From: Undibacterium sp. KW1 | GTDB lineage: Bacteria > Pseudomonadota > Gammaproteobacteria > Burkholderiales > Burkholderiaceae_D | Assembly: GCF_009937955.1 (NCBI RefSeq) | Contig: NZ_AP018439.1 | Span: forward strand, 5,580,001 to 5,644,000 | Direction: 5' to 3' | DNA length: 64,000 bases | In this document: piece after piece, positions 29,358 through 37,456 of the stretch | Position numbering within the stretch: the first letter of the stretch is position 1 | Layout: each line of letters opens with the position of its first letter | The notes under the pieces: model-generated | Seen by the model: only the letters and a program-made list of their open reading frames with translations | What the model was told of the DNA's origin: nothing | Databases searched by the model: none | Translations under genes and position numbers: made by a program

Positions 29358-30616
29358 GCAGCCTACATCCCACATTCACCTCTGGCGCGTCTACAGCTGA
29401 TAATAATGCACAAAATGCTCCACTGAACAGCAAGCATTTCCCGGCGCAAGCCAGGTTCGTGTTAAGCCTGCTGAACAAGCTTGAGCACGGTTGCCTGACC
29501 ATACAATTCCCTGATGGTCAGACGGCCAGCTTTGGCCGCACATCAGAAGGCTGGCAACATGTGAGCCTGCATCTGAAAGACTGGCAGTTGTATCGCGCCG
29601 TACTCAAGTCAGGTGACATAGGCTTTGCCGAGAGCTATATAAACGGGCACTGGACCACCAGCAGCCTGACCGGCCTGATAGAACTGATTTCCCATAATCG
29701 CCAGCAACTGGAAAGCGTCATCTATGGCAGCTGGTGGGGCAATCTGATCTACAGGATCAAGCATCTGCTGAACCGCAATTCCCGCACAGGCAGCAAGAAA
29801 AACATTCATGCCCACTACGACATAGGCAATGAATTCTACAAGCTGTGGCTGGACCCTACAATGACTTACTCCAGCGCGATTTATTCTGGCGAGCAAGAGC
29901 AATCACTGGAAGAAGCCCAACTGGCAAAATACCGCCGCATACTGCATCAACTGGCCTTACCGGAAAATGCCAAAGTACTGGAAATAGGCTGCGGCTGGGG
30001 CGGCTTTGCCGAGATGGCGATACGTAATGCCGGTGCACACGTCACCGGACTGACGTTGTCTGTTGAACAGCTGCAATATGCCCGTGCACGCTTGCATCAT
30101 GCCGGTCTGCATGCGCAAAGTGATTTGCGCATAGAAGATTACCGCGATGCAAACGGCAGCTATGACGCCATCGCCTCGATAGAAATGTTTGAAGCTGTTG
30201 GCGAAGCCTATTGGCCAGGCTATTTTGAATGCCTGCAACGCAATCTGAAACAAGGTGGCCGTGCCTGCGTTCAAAGCATCGTCATTGCGGATGAATTATT
30301 TGACCGCTACCGCAAGGGTACCGACTTTATACAGCAGTACATTTTCCCTGGCGGCATGCTGCCATCCATAGAAAAATTTCATGCGATGGCAGCAGGCTAC
30401 GGCATGGAGGTACTGGATACCTATAATTTTGGGCTCGACTATGCACGCACTCTGTTGCACTGGCGTCATGCTTTCATGGAAAAATTGACGCAGGTCAAGG
30501 CCCAGGGCTTCGATGATCAATTCCTGCGTACATGGGAATTTTATCTGGCGTATTGTGAAGCCGGTTTCCGCGCTGGCAGTATCAATGTCACGCAATTCAC
30601 ATTGAGAAAAAAATGA
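29354..30616 (+). CDS. Cyclopropane-fatty-acyl-phospholipid synthase family methyltransferase
   Basis: This is a 420-residue SAM-dependent lipid methyltransferase. The SAM motif VLEIGCGWGGFAEMAI lies near residues 209-224, with the preceding substrate block HYDIGNEFYKLWLDPTMTYSSAIY and the later QYIFPGGMLPS, all diagnostic for the CFA synthase family. The N-terminal 80 residues correspond to the lipid-binding domain. In related operons this protein methylates unsaturated acyl chains without making a cyclopropane. Overlaps on both ends by four bases show tight coupling with DUF1365 and the chalcone isomerase-like gene. Confidence 0.92.
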   Translation: MSSLHPTFTSGASTADNNAQNAPLNSKHFPAQARFVLSLLNKLEHGCLTIQFPDGQTASFGRTSEGWQHVSLHLKDWQLYRAVLKSGDIGFAESYINGHWTTSSLTGLIELISHNRQQLESVIYGSWWGNLIYRIKHLLNRNSRTGSKKNIHAHYDIGNEFYKLWLDPTMTYSSAIYSGEQEQSLEEAQLAKYRRILHQLALPENAKVLEIGCGWGGFAEMAIRNAGAHVTGLTLSVEQLQYARARLHHAGLHAQSDLRIEDYRDANGSYDAIASIEMFEAVGEAYWPGYFECLQRNLKQGGRACVQSIVIADELFDRYRKGTDFIQQYIFPGGMLPSIEKFHAMAAGYGMEVLDTYNFGLDYARTLLHWRHAFMEKLTQVKAQGFDDQFLRTWEFYLAYCEAGFRAGSINVTQFTLRKK

Positions 30617-31188
30617 ACGTCCGATTGCTTGCACGCGGTTTTTTTATGTCACTGATGCTTTCATCTGCAGCATTGCTTGTGCAAGCAGAGGATAAAGCCA
30701 TCACTACGGCACCAGCGCATATCAGTGAAGAAATCCCACAAGCCAGTTTGCAGGGTAGTGGCAGTTTCCGCTGGTTCGGCTTGCATATTTATGATGCGAG
30801 CTTGTGGTCTTCACCTGAGGGCTATAAACCAGACAGCGACAAGCCGCAAAAGTTTGCGCTGGATCTGGCCTATGCCCGCAACTTGTATGGTGGAAAAATC
30901 GCCGATGCCAGCATAGATGAAATAGAAAAACTCAAACTGGGTACAGCAGAAAAACGTGAGCGCTGGCTAACGCAGATGAAGACGATTTTTCCTGACGTCA
31001 AACAGGGCACGCATATCACCGGCATCCACATACCGAACGAGGCTGCGCGGTTTTACCTGAATGGAAAATTGCTGGGCGAGATACGCGATGCCGAATTTGC
31101 TCGCGCCTTCTTTGCGATCTGGCTGGATAAAAATACTTCAGCCCAAAGTTTGCGCACCAAGCTGTTAGGGAAAGCCACTGCTGGCTAA
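30613..31188 (+). CDS. Chalcone isomerase-like periplasmic protein
   Basis: This 191-residue protein has a signal peptide (about 1-25, ending VQA|EDK) followed by a chalcone isomerase-like fold pattern (GSGSFRWFGLHIYDASLW near 45-62, and a C-terminal EIRDAEFARAFFAIWLD). Members of this bacterial family lack flavonoid isomerase activity as far as known and may bind fatty acids. It belongs to the lipid-modification operon and is exported, so it probably acts at the membrane surface. Confidence 0.85.
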   Translation: MNVRLLARGFFMSLMLSSAALLVQAEDKAITTAPAHISEEIPQASLQGSGSFRWFGLHIYDASLWSSPEGYKPDSDKPQKFALDLAYARNLYGGKIADASIDEIEKLKLGTAEKRERWLTQMKTIFPDVKQGTHITGIHIPNEAARFYLNGKLLGEIRDAEFARAFFAIWLDKNTSAQSLRTKLLGKATAG

Positions 31189-31222
31189 CGCCTGCTAACC
31201 AATCACCACCACGGGAAGATAT

Positions 31223-31798
31223 ATGTTTACACGTACGTTCTATCGTCAATACCGGCTGTTCTTCTCCAGCCTCAATGTAGCGTTGCTCATGCTGCTGACA
31301 TCCTGTGCCAGTCAATATGACCCTGGCCGCTACCGTAACGAAACCCCAAAGCTGGACATGCAAAGCTATTTCAATGGCAAACTTGATGCCTGGGGCATGT
31401 TCCAGGACAGATCGGGGGCGATCGTCAAACGCTTTACCGTGGTCATGGATTGCCAGTGGTCGGGCGATACAGGTACGCTCAATGAAGACTTCAGTTACTC
31501 CGATGGCAGCAAGCAAAAACGTATCTGGACCTTGAAGAAAGTGGGCAATGATCAATTCACCGGCACTGCTGCCGACGTGATAGGCGAAGCGAAGGGACAA
31601 GTATCTGGCAATACCCTGCACTGGAATTATGTATTGGCATTGCCAGTCGATGGCAGCGTTTACAATGTCGATTTTGACGATACCATGGTCTTGATGGACG
31701 ACAGGATCATGCTGAACCGTGCCATCATGCGCAAGTTTGGCGTCGAGCTGGGCAGCGTGACTCTGTCCTTCACCAAACGTAGCAGCACCACACCATGA
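31223..31798 (+). CDS. DUF3833 family lipoprotein
   Basis: This is a 191-residue protein with a lipoprotein signal (lipobox LTSC at about residues 29-32) and a beta-rich body (YFNGKLDAWGMFQDRSGAIVKRFTVVMDC) typical of DUF3833. It is probably anchored to the outer or inner membrane as part of the lipid operon. Its stop overlaps the SDR start by four bases. Confidence 0.87.
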   Translation: MFTRTFYRQYRLFFSSLNVALLMLLTSCASQYDPGRYRNETPKLDMQSYFNGKLDAWGMFQDRSGAIVKRFTVVMDCQWSGDTGTLNEDFSYSDGSKQKRIWTLKKVGNDQFTGTAADVIGEAKGQVSGNTLHWNYVLALPVDGSVYNVDFDDTMVLMDDRIMLNRAIMRKFGVELGSVTLSFTKRSSTTP

Positions 31799-32561
31799 AT
31801 CCCGTCATACGCGACTGGCGTGGCAAACGTGTCTGGATCATAGGCGCATCCAGCGGCATAGGTGAAGAAACGGCGAGGCTGTTGCTGACCCTGGGTGCCA
31901 GGGTCGCACTGTCCGCCCGCAAACTGCCGCAGTTGGAAGAAATTGCGGCTGGCTACCCCATGGCCGAGGCCGTGGCAGTGGATATCTGTGATCATGCCAG
32001 TATCATGACTTGCCATACAGGGCTGATGCAAAAATGGGGAAGCATTGATCTGGTACTCATCGTTGCCGGCAGCTACAATGAAATGCGGGCAGACAGTGTT
32101 GATATGGCTGCAGTTAACCAACTGATAGACATTAATTTGCGCGGGGTTTATCAATGCCTGGATGTGGTCCTGCCTGCTTTGCTGAAGCAAGGCAGTGGCG
32201 GCATAGGCGTAGTCGGTTCAGTTGCGGGTCTCTCAGGCTTGCCCAAGGCGCTGGTGTATGGTCCGACCAAGGCGGCCATCATCAATTTGTGTGAATCCCT
32301 GTACCTCGATGTGCGGCCAAAAAATATCGCGGTATATATGATTAATCCCGGCTTTGTGGAAACGCCGATGACTGCGAAAAATGACTTCAAGATGCCCGCA
32401 TTGATCAGTGCACCTGAAGCAGCGTTGGCTATCGTCAAGGGTATGCAAAGGGGGACTTTCATATCCACTTCCCGCATCGTTTTACAAACTGGCTAAGACT
32501 GGCGCGTCTACTGCCTTACCGCAGCTATTTTTATCTGGTTCATAAAGTCACAGGTTTATAA
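31795..32561 (+). pseudogene. SDR family oxidoreductase with a late frameshift
   Basis: This is a short-chain dehydrogenase with the nucleotide motif VWIIGASSGIGEET, a catalytic YGPTKAA (Tyr-x-x-x-Lys) and NPGFVETPMTAKN. The main frame stops early at 32496. A one-base shift near 32470-32475 (CCACTTCCC) restores a frame reading FTNWLRLARLLPYRSYFYL and ending at TAA 32559-32561, directly before the next ATG. The total length is one base short of a multiple of three, as expected for a single lost T. Only the last 25 or so residues are affected, so the catalytic domain would still be made. Confidence 0.8.
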
Positions 32562-33020
32562 ATGTCCAACACTCATGTACCAGTTCATGTAGATCATCAG
32601 GCCAGTCTGGATAAGCTCGTCAGCTTCTTTGAATCCATCACACTGGCGACCTGCCAGGACTTGTCTGGTGTCTATACTGAAGATGCCTATTTCAAAGACC
32701 CGTTCAATGAATTGCGTGGCCTGCCTGGCATCAACCAGGTTTTCCAGCACATGTTTGTGCAAGTTCATGAGCCGCGCTTTCGCGTTACTTCTACGGTGTT
32801 GCAGGGTGACACCGCTTTTCTGGTCTGGGATTTTTTATTTTCGATGAAAAACTTCAATGCAGCACCGCAATGCATACGGGGTGCCACGCATATACGTTTT
32901 GCGGATGATGGCCGGGTGAATTTTCACCGTGATTATTGGGATGCGGCAGAAGAATTGTATGAAAAGCTGCCCGTGCTGGGCAGCTTCATGCGTTTTTTGA
33001 AAAACCAGGCGCGCAAATAA
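32562..33020 (+). CDS. NTF2-like / SnoaL-like protein, end of lipid operon
   Basis: This is a 152-residue protein with the NTF2-like pattern (LVSFFESITLATCQDLSGVYTEDAYFKDPFNELRG and HIRFADDGRVNFHRDYWDAAEELYEKLP). Its ATG directly follows the restored SDR stop codon. Proteins of this kind occur in sigma-E/ChrR-type lipid operons; a ligand-binding role is likely but unproved. Confidence 0.8.
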   Translation: MSNTHVPVHVDHQASLDKLVSFFESITLATCQDLSGVYTEDAYFKDPFNELRGLPGINQVFQHMFVQVHEPRFRVTSTVLQGDTAFLVWDFLFSMKNFNAAPQCIRGATHIRFADDGRVNFHRDYWDAAEELYEKLPVLGSFMRFLKNQARK

Positions 33021-33022
33021 AT

Positions 33023-33451
33023 TTACTTGCCTGCCTTATAGGCGGGCAAATATTGGGCCAGCCTCGTGCCCATTTCCTGGCCCAGCGCTTGCAAGCCACT
33101 CATGGGCCTGACCATGACTTCAAAATCGACGATCTTGCCTTCGGCATCAAAGCGTATCATGTCTATGCCCTTGAGCTGCTTGTCACCGACATTGGCACTG
33201 AATTCCAGCACGATATTCAAACCATCATCGGAAGACAATTCGCGGTGATAAGTGAAATTTTCAAATACCTTGACGACGGTACCCAGTATCAATACGACTG
33301 CCTGGGCGCTGGCATAAGGCTGATGCGCCATGGGAGAACGAAAGACCGCATCTGCATGCACGATGGATGGCAAGGCACTCAGGTCTTTATTGGCAATCAT
33401 CTCATGCCAGGTTTGCAGGGAAGCGGCAACAGCGTCGGGCAGCTTGTTCAT
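33023..33451 (-). CDS. NTF2-like / SnoaL-like protein
   Basis: This 142-residue protein has an NTF2-like pattern (ETMW-type helix WHEMIANKDLSALPSIVHADAVFRSPMAHQPY and IDMIRFDAEGKIVDFEVMVRP). The ATG at 33451 has AAAGG six bases upstream; a second ATG two codons earlier is too close to it. It is convergent with the NTF2-like gene of the lipid operon, two bases apart, and is not its paralogue by obvious identity. Function unknown. Confidence 0.75.
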   Translation of the reverse strand: MNKLPDAVAASLQTWHEMIANKDLSALPSIVHADAVFRSPMAHQPYASAQAVVLILGTVVKVFENFTYHRELSSDDGLNIVLEFSANVGDKQLKGIDMIRFDAEGKIVDFEVMVRPMSGLQALGQEMGTRLAQYLPAYKAGK

Positions 33452-33473
33452 TGTCATCCTTTTATGTTGATTT

Positions 33474-33493
33474 AGCCCGGTATGCTTCGGGCT
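33474..33493. terminator. Weak hairpin between NTF2-like and lipase genes
   Basis: A 6 bp stem (AGCCCG at 33474-33479 and CGGGCT at 33488-33493) with an 8-base loop lies upstream of the minus-strand NTF2-like gene and downstream of the lipase. It has only a short T-rich tail on the plus strand, so termination is uncertain. Confidence 0.3.
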
Positions 33494-33559
33494 TTATGTA
33501 AAAGGAATGATCTTAGACCAAATTCTGCCTGCGGGTATTTTTGCTGTTGTAATTTCAGT

Positions 33560-34774
33560 CTACAGTTTTGGTTGTACAGGCTTCGCGACTTCTGGCGTAC
33601 GTGATAACAAACGACTAGAGGGGCTGTCATCAGCACTCAATACATTCAGGTCGGCACCTGGCCTGGTGGCCGTAATGGGCTTGATACTGCCGCTGAACTG
33701 TTCCAGCAATTTCTTATCGACAGGTTCAACTGGTTTGCCATCAGGATCTTGTTTAGGTGTGATCCCGCGCTCTTCTACCCTGCGGTAAAAAAACTTATGT
33801 TGAGTAGAATCATGGATAACACTCTTCTCTGGCTCTACCGGCACTTCACGCTTCATGATCAATGCTGAACCCAGACTGGCATTCAGGTAACCACTCATCA
33901 GATTGAAGTTACGTGTAGAGAGGCCATTGAGCTCATAACCACCACCTATGTCGCTATGGCAGCCAGCAGTCGTCACACCGAGGAAACGCTTGTCAGCCGA
34001 CAGGCCCTGCGGAATGATGTTATCTGCCGGGAACAGGGAGCGATGTTCATCGCCCGCCTTGATTTGCAAACCGCTGATGACTGAATCGGCAGGCCGCCTG
34101 TCCTTGCGCTCTGGAGCTCCCGTCGCAACCGGGTCGTACATGGCCAGCGCCTGAGGGATAGAGCCTGGCTCCTTCAAAGGTGGCGCAGTATAGATTACCT
34201 TGTCATCTTTCAGACCCAGGCTCAGCGCATAGGTTTCGACCTTTCTGGCATTCGGGTCCTGGACACCTCTTTCATCGACCATCCGTGTAAAGCCTGCCGC
34301 CTGCTCGGCACCGCGGCTGAAACCGACGGAGACTACACTGATCTTGGCATCGGGATTTTCTTTCAGCCAGACAGCCGCCTGATTATCGAACTGCTCATAC
34401 ATCGCTTCCAGGCGTTCCTGATAGGTGCCACCTGTAGCGCCATCCCAGGTCCCCTTGAGTCCACCCTGGGTACCCGGACCTTCCTTATAATATCCACCGA
34501 TATGTGGATTGTCCTGTGCCGCTGCCTCAATCTGATCCTTTAATAAACCAACATTGGTTATATGCTTGGGATCATGAACTGCATCATTACCTGTGCCATC
34601 AAACAGGGCCACGAAAACCCGTGAATTGGGATCCTTGCTGTCATATAACTGAGGCACTTCAAAGGCATTGATTTGCGCCTCCGCCTTGGTATAAGTCGCC
34701 AGTTGGGCAGGAGTAGCCTGCCTTACGTCAACGCCATCCGATTTCACAGGATCAGATTTCACAGGGTCGGTCAT
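33560..34774 (-). CDS. Tle-like lipase/hydrolase (DUF2235 type), candidate toxin
   Basis: The 404-residue protein has an alpha/beta hydrolase layout of the DUF2235/T6SS phospholipase (Tle) group: ALFDGTGND at 56-64, the nucleophile elbow GFSRGA with Ser153, MYDPVAT with Asp214 and CHSDIGGGY with His273. No signal peptide is seen. The N-terminus repeats DPVKS twice. Members of this family are secreted antibacterial phospholipase effectors in several species. The upstream gene (12 bases away) encodes a secreted protein that could be its immunity factor. No T6SS gene is in the window; a type IVB secretion locus starts 1.6 kb further on. Confidence 0.8.
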   Translation of the reverse strand: MTDPVKSDPVKSDGVDVRQATPAQLATYTKAEAQINAFEVPQLYDSKDPNSRVFVALFDGTGNDAVHDPKHITNVGLLKDQIEAAAQDNPHIGGYYKEGPGTQGGLKGTWDGATGGTYQERLEAMYEQFDNQAAVWLKENPDAKISVVSVGFSRGAEQAAGFTRMVDERGVQDPNARKVETYALSLGLKDDKVIYTAPPLKEPGSIPQALAMYDPVATGAPERKDRRPADSVISGLQIKAGDEHRSLFPADNIIPQGLSADKRFLGVTTAGCHSDIGGGYELNGLSTRNFNLMSGYLNASLGSALIMKREVPVEPEKSVIHDSTQHKFFYRRVEERGITPKQDPDGKPVEPVDKKLLEQFSGSIKPITATRPGADLNVLSADDSPSSRLLSRTPEVAKPVQPKL

Positions 34775-34786
34775 GGAATGGTACCA

Positions 34787-35332
34787 TTAATAGGTTTTTG
34801 AATAAGCCAAAGTACGGTGGTCGTGATGATCGCGTGTCGCCTCATCTTTTTCGAGCCGTATTGTGACGAACATGTACACGTTCAAAGTTCTGTCATTCAC
34901 TTCAATAATGATAGTAGGCTGACCACCGGAGATGGGGTCGGCCTTGTATATCCGGCTAACATCATCTGTATGCAAGACTTTGCGGTCCTTGAAAATGTCG
35001 TCCAGATTCAAGCTGGCTGAAAGCTTGCTGCCATCTGCTGCAGACCATTTGACTTCAACCGGTCCGGCAAAAGTGATATAAGACCCGGATTTAAAATTTG
35101 GGTATCTGTTTTGATCTTTCTCGGTCTTCGCGGGTGCCAGTTTTCCTGCACTCAGCTTGTGTGGTGTTCCTGCATACAGGACATCAACATCACTGGCGCT
35201 GTACACTTGGATGTTCAAATCATGTTTGGAGAATTTCAGAAAATCTTCATTTGCCATTGCGCTAAATCCCAGTTGTGTTTGTAAAGCGATTGCCATCAAA
35301 AATCCTGCAAAATTTCGTTTAGAGAGTTTCAT
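34787..35332 (-). CDS. Exported protein paired with the lipase, possible immunity
   Basis: This is a 181-residue protein with a signal peptide (from ATG 35332, cleavage near SAMA|NED) and a beta-rich body rich in charged residues, ending HDHRTLAYSKTY. I do not recognise the family. The longer frame from 35359 adds nine residues before the signal peptide and is less likely. It is co-transcribed with the lipase and precedes it, and its periplasmic location suits protection against a phospholipase acting on the inner membrane. Immunity is an inference from context only. Confidence 0.55.
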   Translation of the reverse strand: MKLSKRNFAGFLMAIALQTQLGFSAMANEDFLKFSKHDLNIQVYSASDVDVLYAGTPHKLSAGKLAPAKTEKDQNRYPNFKSGSYITFAGPVEVKWSAADGSKLSASLNLDDIFKDRKVLHTDDVSRIYKADPISGGQPTIIIEVNDRTLNVYMFVTIRLEKDEATRDHHDHRTLAYSKTY

Positions 35333-35359
35333 TTTTACCCATCTTTGCACAGAACGCAT

Positions 35360-35828
35360 GCGATGAAACCGCAGAAATGCATGCCAGAATTACACCGATT
35401 AAATATGCTGCATACGAATTATTATCAGAATTTCAAAAATAATCCAAGTTACCGTGCAATTCCTTAGCAGTTGAGGAAAAACGACATCCAGAATTGCGGA
35501 TAAAGCCAGCGTTTTCACCACACCTGGCGACATGACTGATGGCTCCGGAATCTGATTACTTACAGGCAAAACAACATCGCGTTACAGACTTGATGACAAT
35601 AATTATACGTCCATGTTTTTTATTTTACAAATAAATATACGAATAAAAGTAAAAAACAATTTAAGAATTGATTGTGCGGAAACTGCACTGAAATCGCCTC
35701 CTGCGGCCGTGCTGTTTGGGAGCAGGATTTTGCTGAGTCGTGATAGGGAAACAGGGATAAAAAAACGGATGCCGCAGCATCCGTTTTTTATAATAACAAG
35801 CGAGTATCGCGCCAAGGCTGATCCGGGC
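35360..35828. other. Gap between the lipase pair and the HU-like gene
   Basis: Most of these 469 bases hold no convincing gene. They must contain the promoter of the lipase pair, and they end with the hairpin terminator at 35759-35789. An open frame of 179 codons crosses the region on the plus strand but runs antisense through the HU-like gene and is not called. Confidence 0.4.
35759..35789. terminator. Bidirectional terminator after the HU-like gene
   Basis: A perfect stem, AAAAACGGATGC at 35761-35772 and its complement at 35777-35788, is bounded by A- and T-runs. On the minus strand it follows the HU-like gene by about 40 bases. Confidence 0.85.
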
Positions 35829-36143
35829 TTAATCGTCCTCTTCCTTTATATCATCCACGGGCAAATTATTAACCTTGTTCTGCAGATAACGGCTGGGTTT
35901 GAACTTGGGAACCTTGCGGTCTTCTATCATGACAGGCTCGCCTGTGCGTGGGTTCCTGGCCTGTTTGGCATTTCTTTCAGCAAGCTTGAAGGTGCCAAAA
36001 CGGCTGATCTTGGCTTCACCGTCTTCTACCATCTCCCTGACTATCTCGTCAAAGACGAAGCTGACGATGTCCTTTACTACATTCCTGGTCAAATCACCCT
36101 GATATTTGCTGTAAATACGCTCGACGATATCGTGTTTTGTCAT
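35829..36143 (-). CDS. HU/IHF family DNA-binding protein with acidic tail
   Basis: This is a 104-residue histone-like protein. The beta-arm block GEAKISRFGTFKLAERNAKQARNPRTGEPVMIEDRKVPKFKPS is characteristic of HU/IHF proteins and includes the proline-tipped arm. The last ten residues (PVDDIKEEDD) are acidic, which is unusual for standard HU or IHF. It is encoded at the end of the 44759-36376 gene run, in the same direction, and may act as a local architectural factor for the AT-rich secretion locus. Confidence 0.88.
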   Translation of the reverse strand: MTKHDIVERIYSKYQGDLTRNVVKDIVSFVFDEIVREMVEDGEAKISRFGTFKLAERNAKQARNPRTGEPVMIEDRKVPKFKPSRYLQNKVNNLPVDDIKEEDD

Positions 36144-36375
36144 TTTTTATGAATGCTTTCTTATAACAGCGATTAACTGCCTGGTTTGCAGTCAACAACT
36201 GCCGATTTTCTAAAAAGCTATAATATGCCTTCATAAATTGAAAGTCAAAGCGGGCTGGACGGAAAGAAAAACGGGCTGGCAGGCAGCAGTCTGCAGAAAT
36301 TGCCGCTCAATGACAAGCCGGAAAGAGGGTCGTGACGTCAAAAAACACTATTGCGCAGTTCTTAGAAAGCAGGCA

Positions 36376-37422
36376 TTAAAGGCCAGGGATAGGTGAAGCT
36401 TTGCGCGCAGGCATTTCTGGCTGCGCCTTATTTTTATCTGCTGCGCCGGGGCCAGGCAAAGGCATAGCCGCAGCAGGTGCAACTGCGTTTCCATTGCGTG
36501 CCAGTTCCTGCAACTTGCTCTTGCCATCTGCCTCACTGACCGTACGGGCATCCGGGCCATAGCGCTGGGATACTGTCATGCTCTTGTTTGACCTCAGTTG
36601 CAGTGACAAGTCGTCCATCTGCGCTTTGATCAAGCCTGCATTTGCTGGCGGCAAAGCAGATGCCCTGGGCATCAACGCCGCCGGTTCTTCTGTTGCCATT
36701 TTGCGCACCAGCCAGTTCGATTTCAAGACATCCATGGGCAATGGCGCAGCTTTGGTCTGCTCAGTCTTGAGACCGGCTGATTCAAAATTTTTGGCATAGT
36801 CTGCCTGCCTGTCAAGATTGGCTTTAAGGTAAGCAGATGACTCATCCTGCATGCGCCGGTTTTTTTCACGACGGGCTGGGTCAAAGTATTTTTGCCGTAT
36901 CTGCGCTTCCCTGTGCTCAAAATACGTTTTTTGCTGCACAGTCATTCTCTTGCCATCACCACGATCCAGCCCCAACAAGTGTATTTGCAGTTTCTCCATC
37001 GCGGCATCCAGCGATTTATATTGAGGACTGGCGTCACCGGCCTTCAGCTCGGACTGGTATTTTTTTTGATAGTCCTCAATCTGCTTTCGTCTTTCAGGAG
37101 ACATCTTCGCCAGCTTTTCGGCATTCGCCGTCTGCATGGCTTTCAGGATTTCATCGCCATTCTTGCCTTTCATGCCGGCAACGGCCGCCTGATATTTTTT
37201 GCTGTCCTCGGCTCTCAATTTTGGCGCGCTGCCCGGGCCACTCTGCGCTTTTTTCTGTTCAGTGGCGGTTTTATTTGCGCCGGGACTGTCCATCTGTGTC
37301 AGGTCGTTGACTTGCCGGGCCTGAACACAAACAGGCCATATCATGCCAAGCAACAAAGACATGATTGCTACCTGGTGTATGCAGTATTTTCTTTGCTCAG
37401 ACTGATGAGGGCGCGCGTTCAT
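36376..37422 (-). CDS. Exported coiled-coil protein ending in IPGL
   Basis: This is an unrecognised 348-residue protein. A hydrophobic stretch at about 20-33 looks like a signal peptide (ending CVQA). The body is highly charged and helical (about 75-230, many Lys, Gln and Glu), followed by a proline/alanine-rich tail that ends SPIPGL. The same last four residues end two proteins encoded at 42843 and 43645. It is the last gene of the icmW-side run and probably a periplasmic component or substrate of the secretion system. Confidence 0.55.
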   Translation of the reverse strand: MNARPHQSEQRKYCIHQVAIMSLLLGMIWPVCVQARQVNDLTQMDSPGANKTATEQKKAQSGPGSAPKLRAEDSKKYQAAVAGMKGKNGDEILKAMQTANAEKLAKMSPERRKQIEDYQKKYQSELKAGDASPQYKSLDAAMEKLQIHLLGLDRGDGKRMTVQQKTYFEHREAQIRQKYFDPARREKNRRMQDESSAYLKANLDRQADYAKNFESAGLKTEQTKAAPLPMDVLKSNWLVRKMATEEPAALMPRASALPPANAGLIKAQMDDLSLQLRSNKSMTVSQRYGPDARTVSEADGKSKLQELARNGNAVAPAAAMPLPGPGAADKNKAQPEMPARKASPIPGL

Positions 37423-37456
37423 TTCATCGATACCGGGTTCACAAAAGTATCAGGCA

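Noticed and set aside
33560..35332. Calling the lipase pair a T6SS effector operon
   Set aside because: No VgrG, Hcp, PAAR or other T6SS gene is in the window; only the catalytic family resemblance supports it, so it is left as a candidate toxin with unknown route.
35613..36152. A 179-codon plus-strand frame over the HU-like gene
   Set aside because: It is antisense to a clear HU/IHF gene and its terminator, with no ribosome-binding site or family pattern.
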